Assembly: GCA_937927685.1 (NCBI GenBank)
Contig: CALBSC010000035.1
Span: forward strand, 1-6,865
Reading direction: 5' to 3'
Source: an uncultured Burkholderiales bacterium
Lineage (GTDB): Bacteria > Pseudomonadota > Gammaproteobacteria > Burkholderiales > Burkholderiaceae_C
Length of the DNA: 6,865 bases
Made by a program: the position numbers and the translations under genes. Of the stretch, positions 6,783 to 6,865 are shown in pieces; the stretch's first letter is position 1, and every line of letters begins with the position of its first letter. The notes below the pieces were generated by a model that searched no databases, was not told where the DNA came from, and saw nothing but the letters and a program-made list of their open reading frames with translations.

Positions 6783-6865
6783 ATGGCAGCAGGAAAGGAA
6801 ATTCGCGGCAAGATCAAATCGGTGGAAAACACCAAGAAGATCACCAAAGCCATGGAAATGGTGGC
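6783..6865 (+). CDS. atpG: F-type ATP synthase subunit gamma, N-terminal fragment (runs off the window edge)
   Basis: Central rotor shaft of F1 that couples c-ring rotation to catalysis. Only 27 complete codons are in the window. They already show the characteristic first helix, GKEIRGKIKSVENT followed by KKITKAMEMV, which matches the conserved start of gamma subunits (xxKITKAMEMVA). The ATG at 6783 has a clear ribosome site AAGGAG (6770-6775) 7 nt upstream. It lies 27 nt after atpA, as expected in the classical order; atpD and atpC should follow outside the window. Confidence 0.95.
   Translation, partial: MAAGKEIRGKIKSVENTKKITKAMEMV

Overview
The window is an ordinary chromosomal segment of a GC-rich betaproteobacterium. 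Burkholderiales is most likely, perhaps Comamonadaceae. I infer this from protein resemblance, codon use and the gene order dat-ybeD-lipB-lipA next to atpIBEFHA(G). No search was run. Two housekeeping gene blocks lie head to head and diverge from a 139-bp intergenic region (2344-2482). Coding density is very high, no gap exceeds 139 bp, and there is no RNA gene, mobile element, CRISPR array or clear terminator.

Minus strand, read from 2343 down to 1: a D-amino-acid aminotransferase (dat), a small YbeD/DUF493 protein (ybeD), octanoyltransferase (lipB), and the first 111 codons of lipoyl synthase (lipA), cut by the window edge. dat and ybeD overlap in ATGA, ybeD and lipB are 13 nt apart, and lipB and lipA are 58 nt apart with a hairpin between them. 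LipB transfers the octanoyl group from acyl carrier protein to lipoyl domains and LipA inserts the sulfurs. The product is the cofactor of pyruvate and 2-oxoglutarate dehydrogenases and of glycine cleavage. YbeD is a conserved neighbour of unknown role.

Plus strand, from 2483 to the end: atpI, atpB, atpE, atpF, atpH, atpA and the first 27 codons of atpG. This is the proximal part of an F-type ATP synthase operon in the classical order, with all Fo subunits (a, c, b) first and then delta, alpha and gamma of F1. atpD and atpC presumably follow outside the window. All key residues checked are present: Arg210 of subunit a, Asp60 of c, and Walker A Lys175 and Arg376 of alpha. The enzyme should therefore be functional and H+-driven.

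Both blocks serve central energy metabolism (lipoylated dehydrogenases feeding respiration, and ATP synthesis), but shared regulation is only a guess. I found no undescribed system. The points worth a second look are small: a G-poor repeated leader before the strong atpE ribosome site, a hairpin between lipB and lipA, a possible leaderless dat promoter, and an LipB with extra proline-rich segments.
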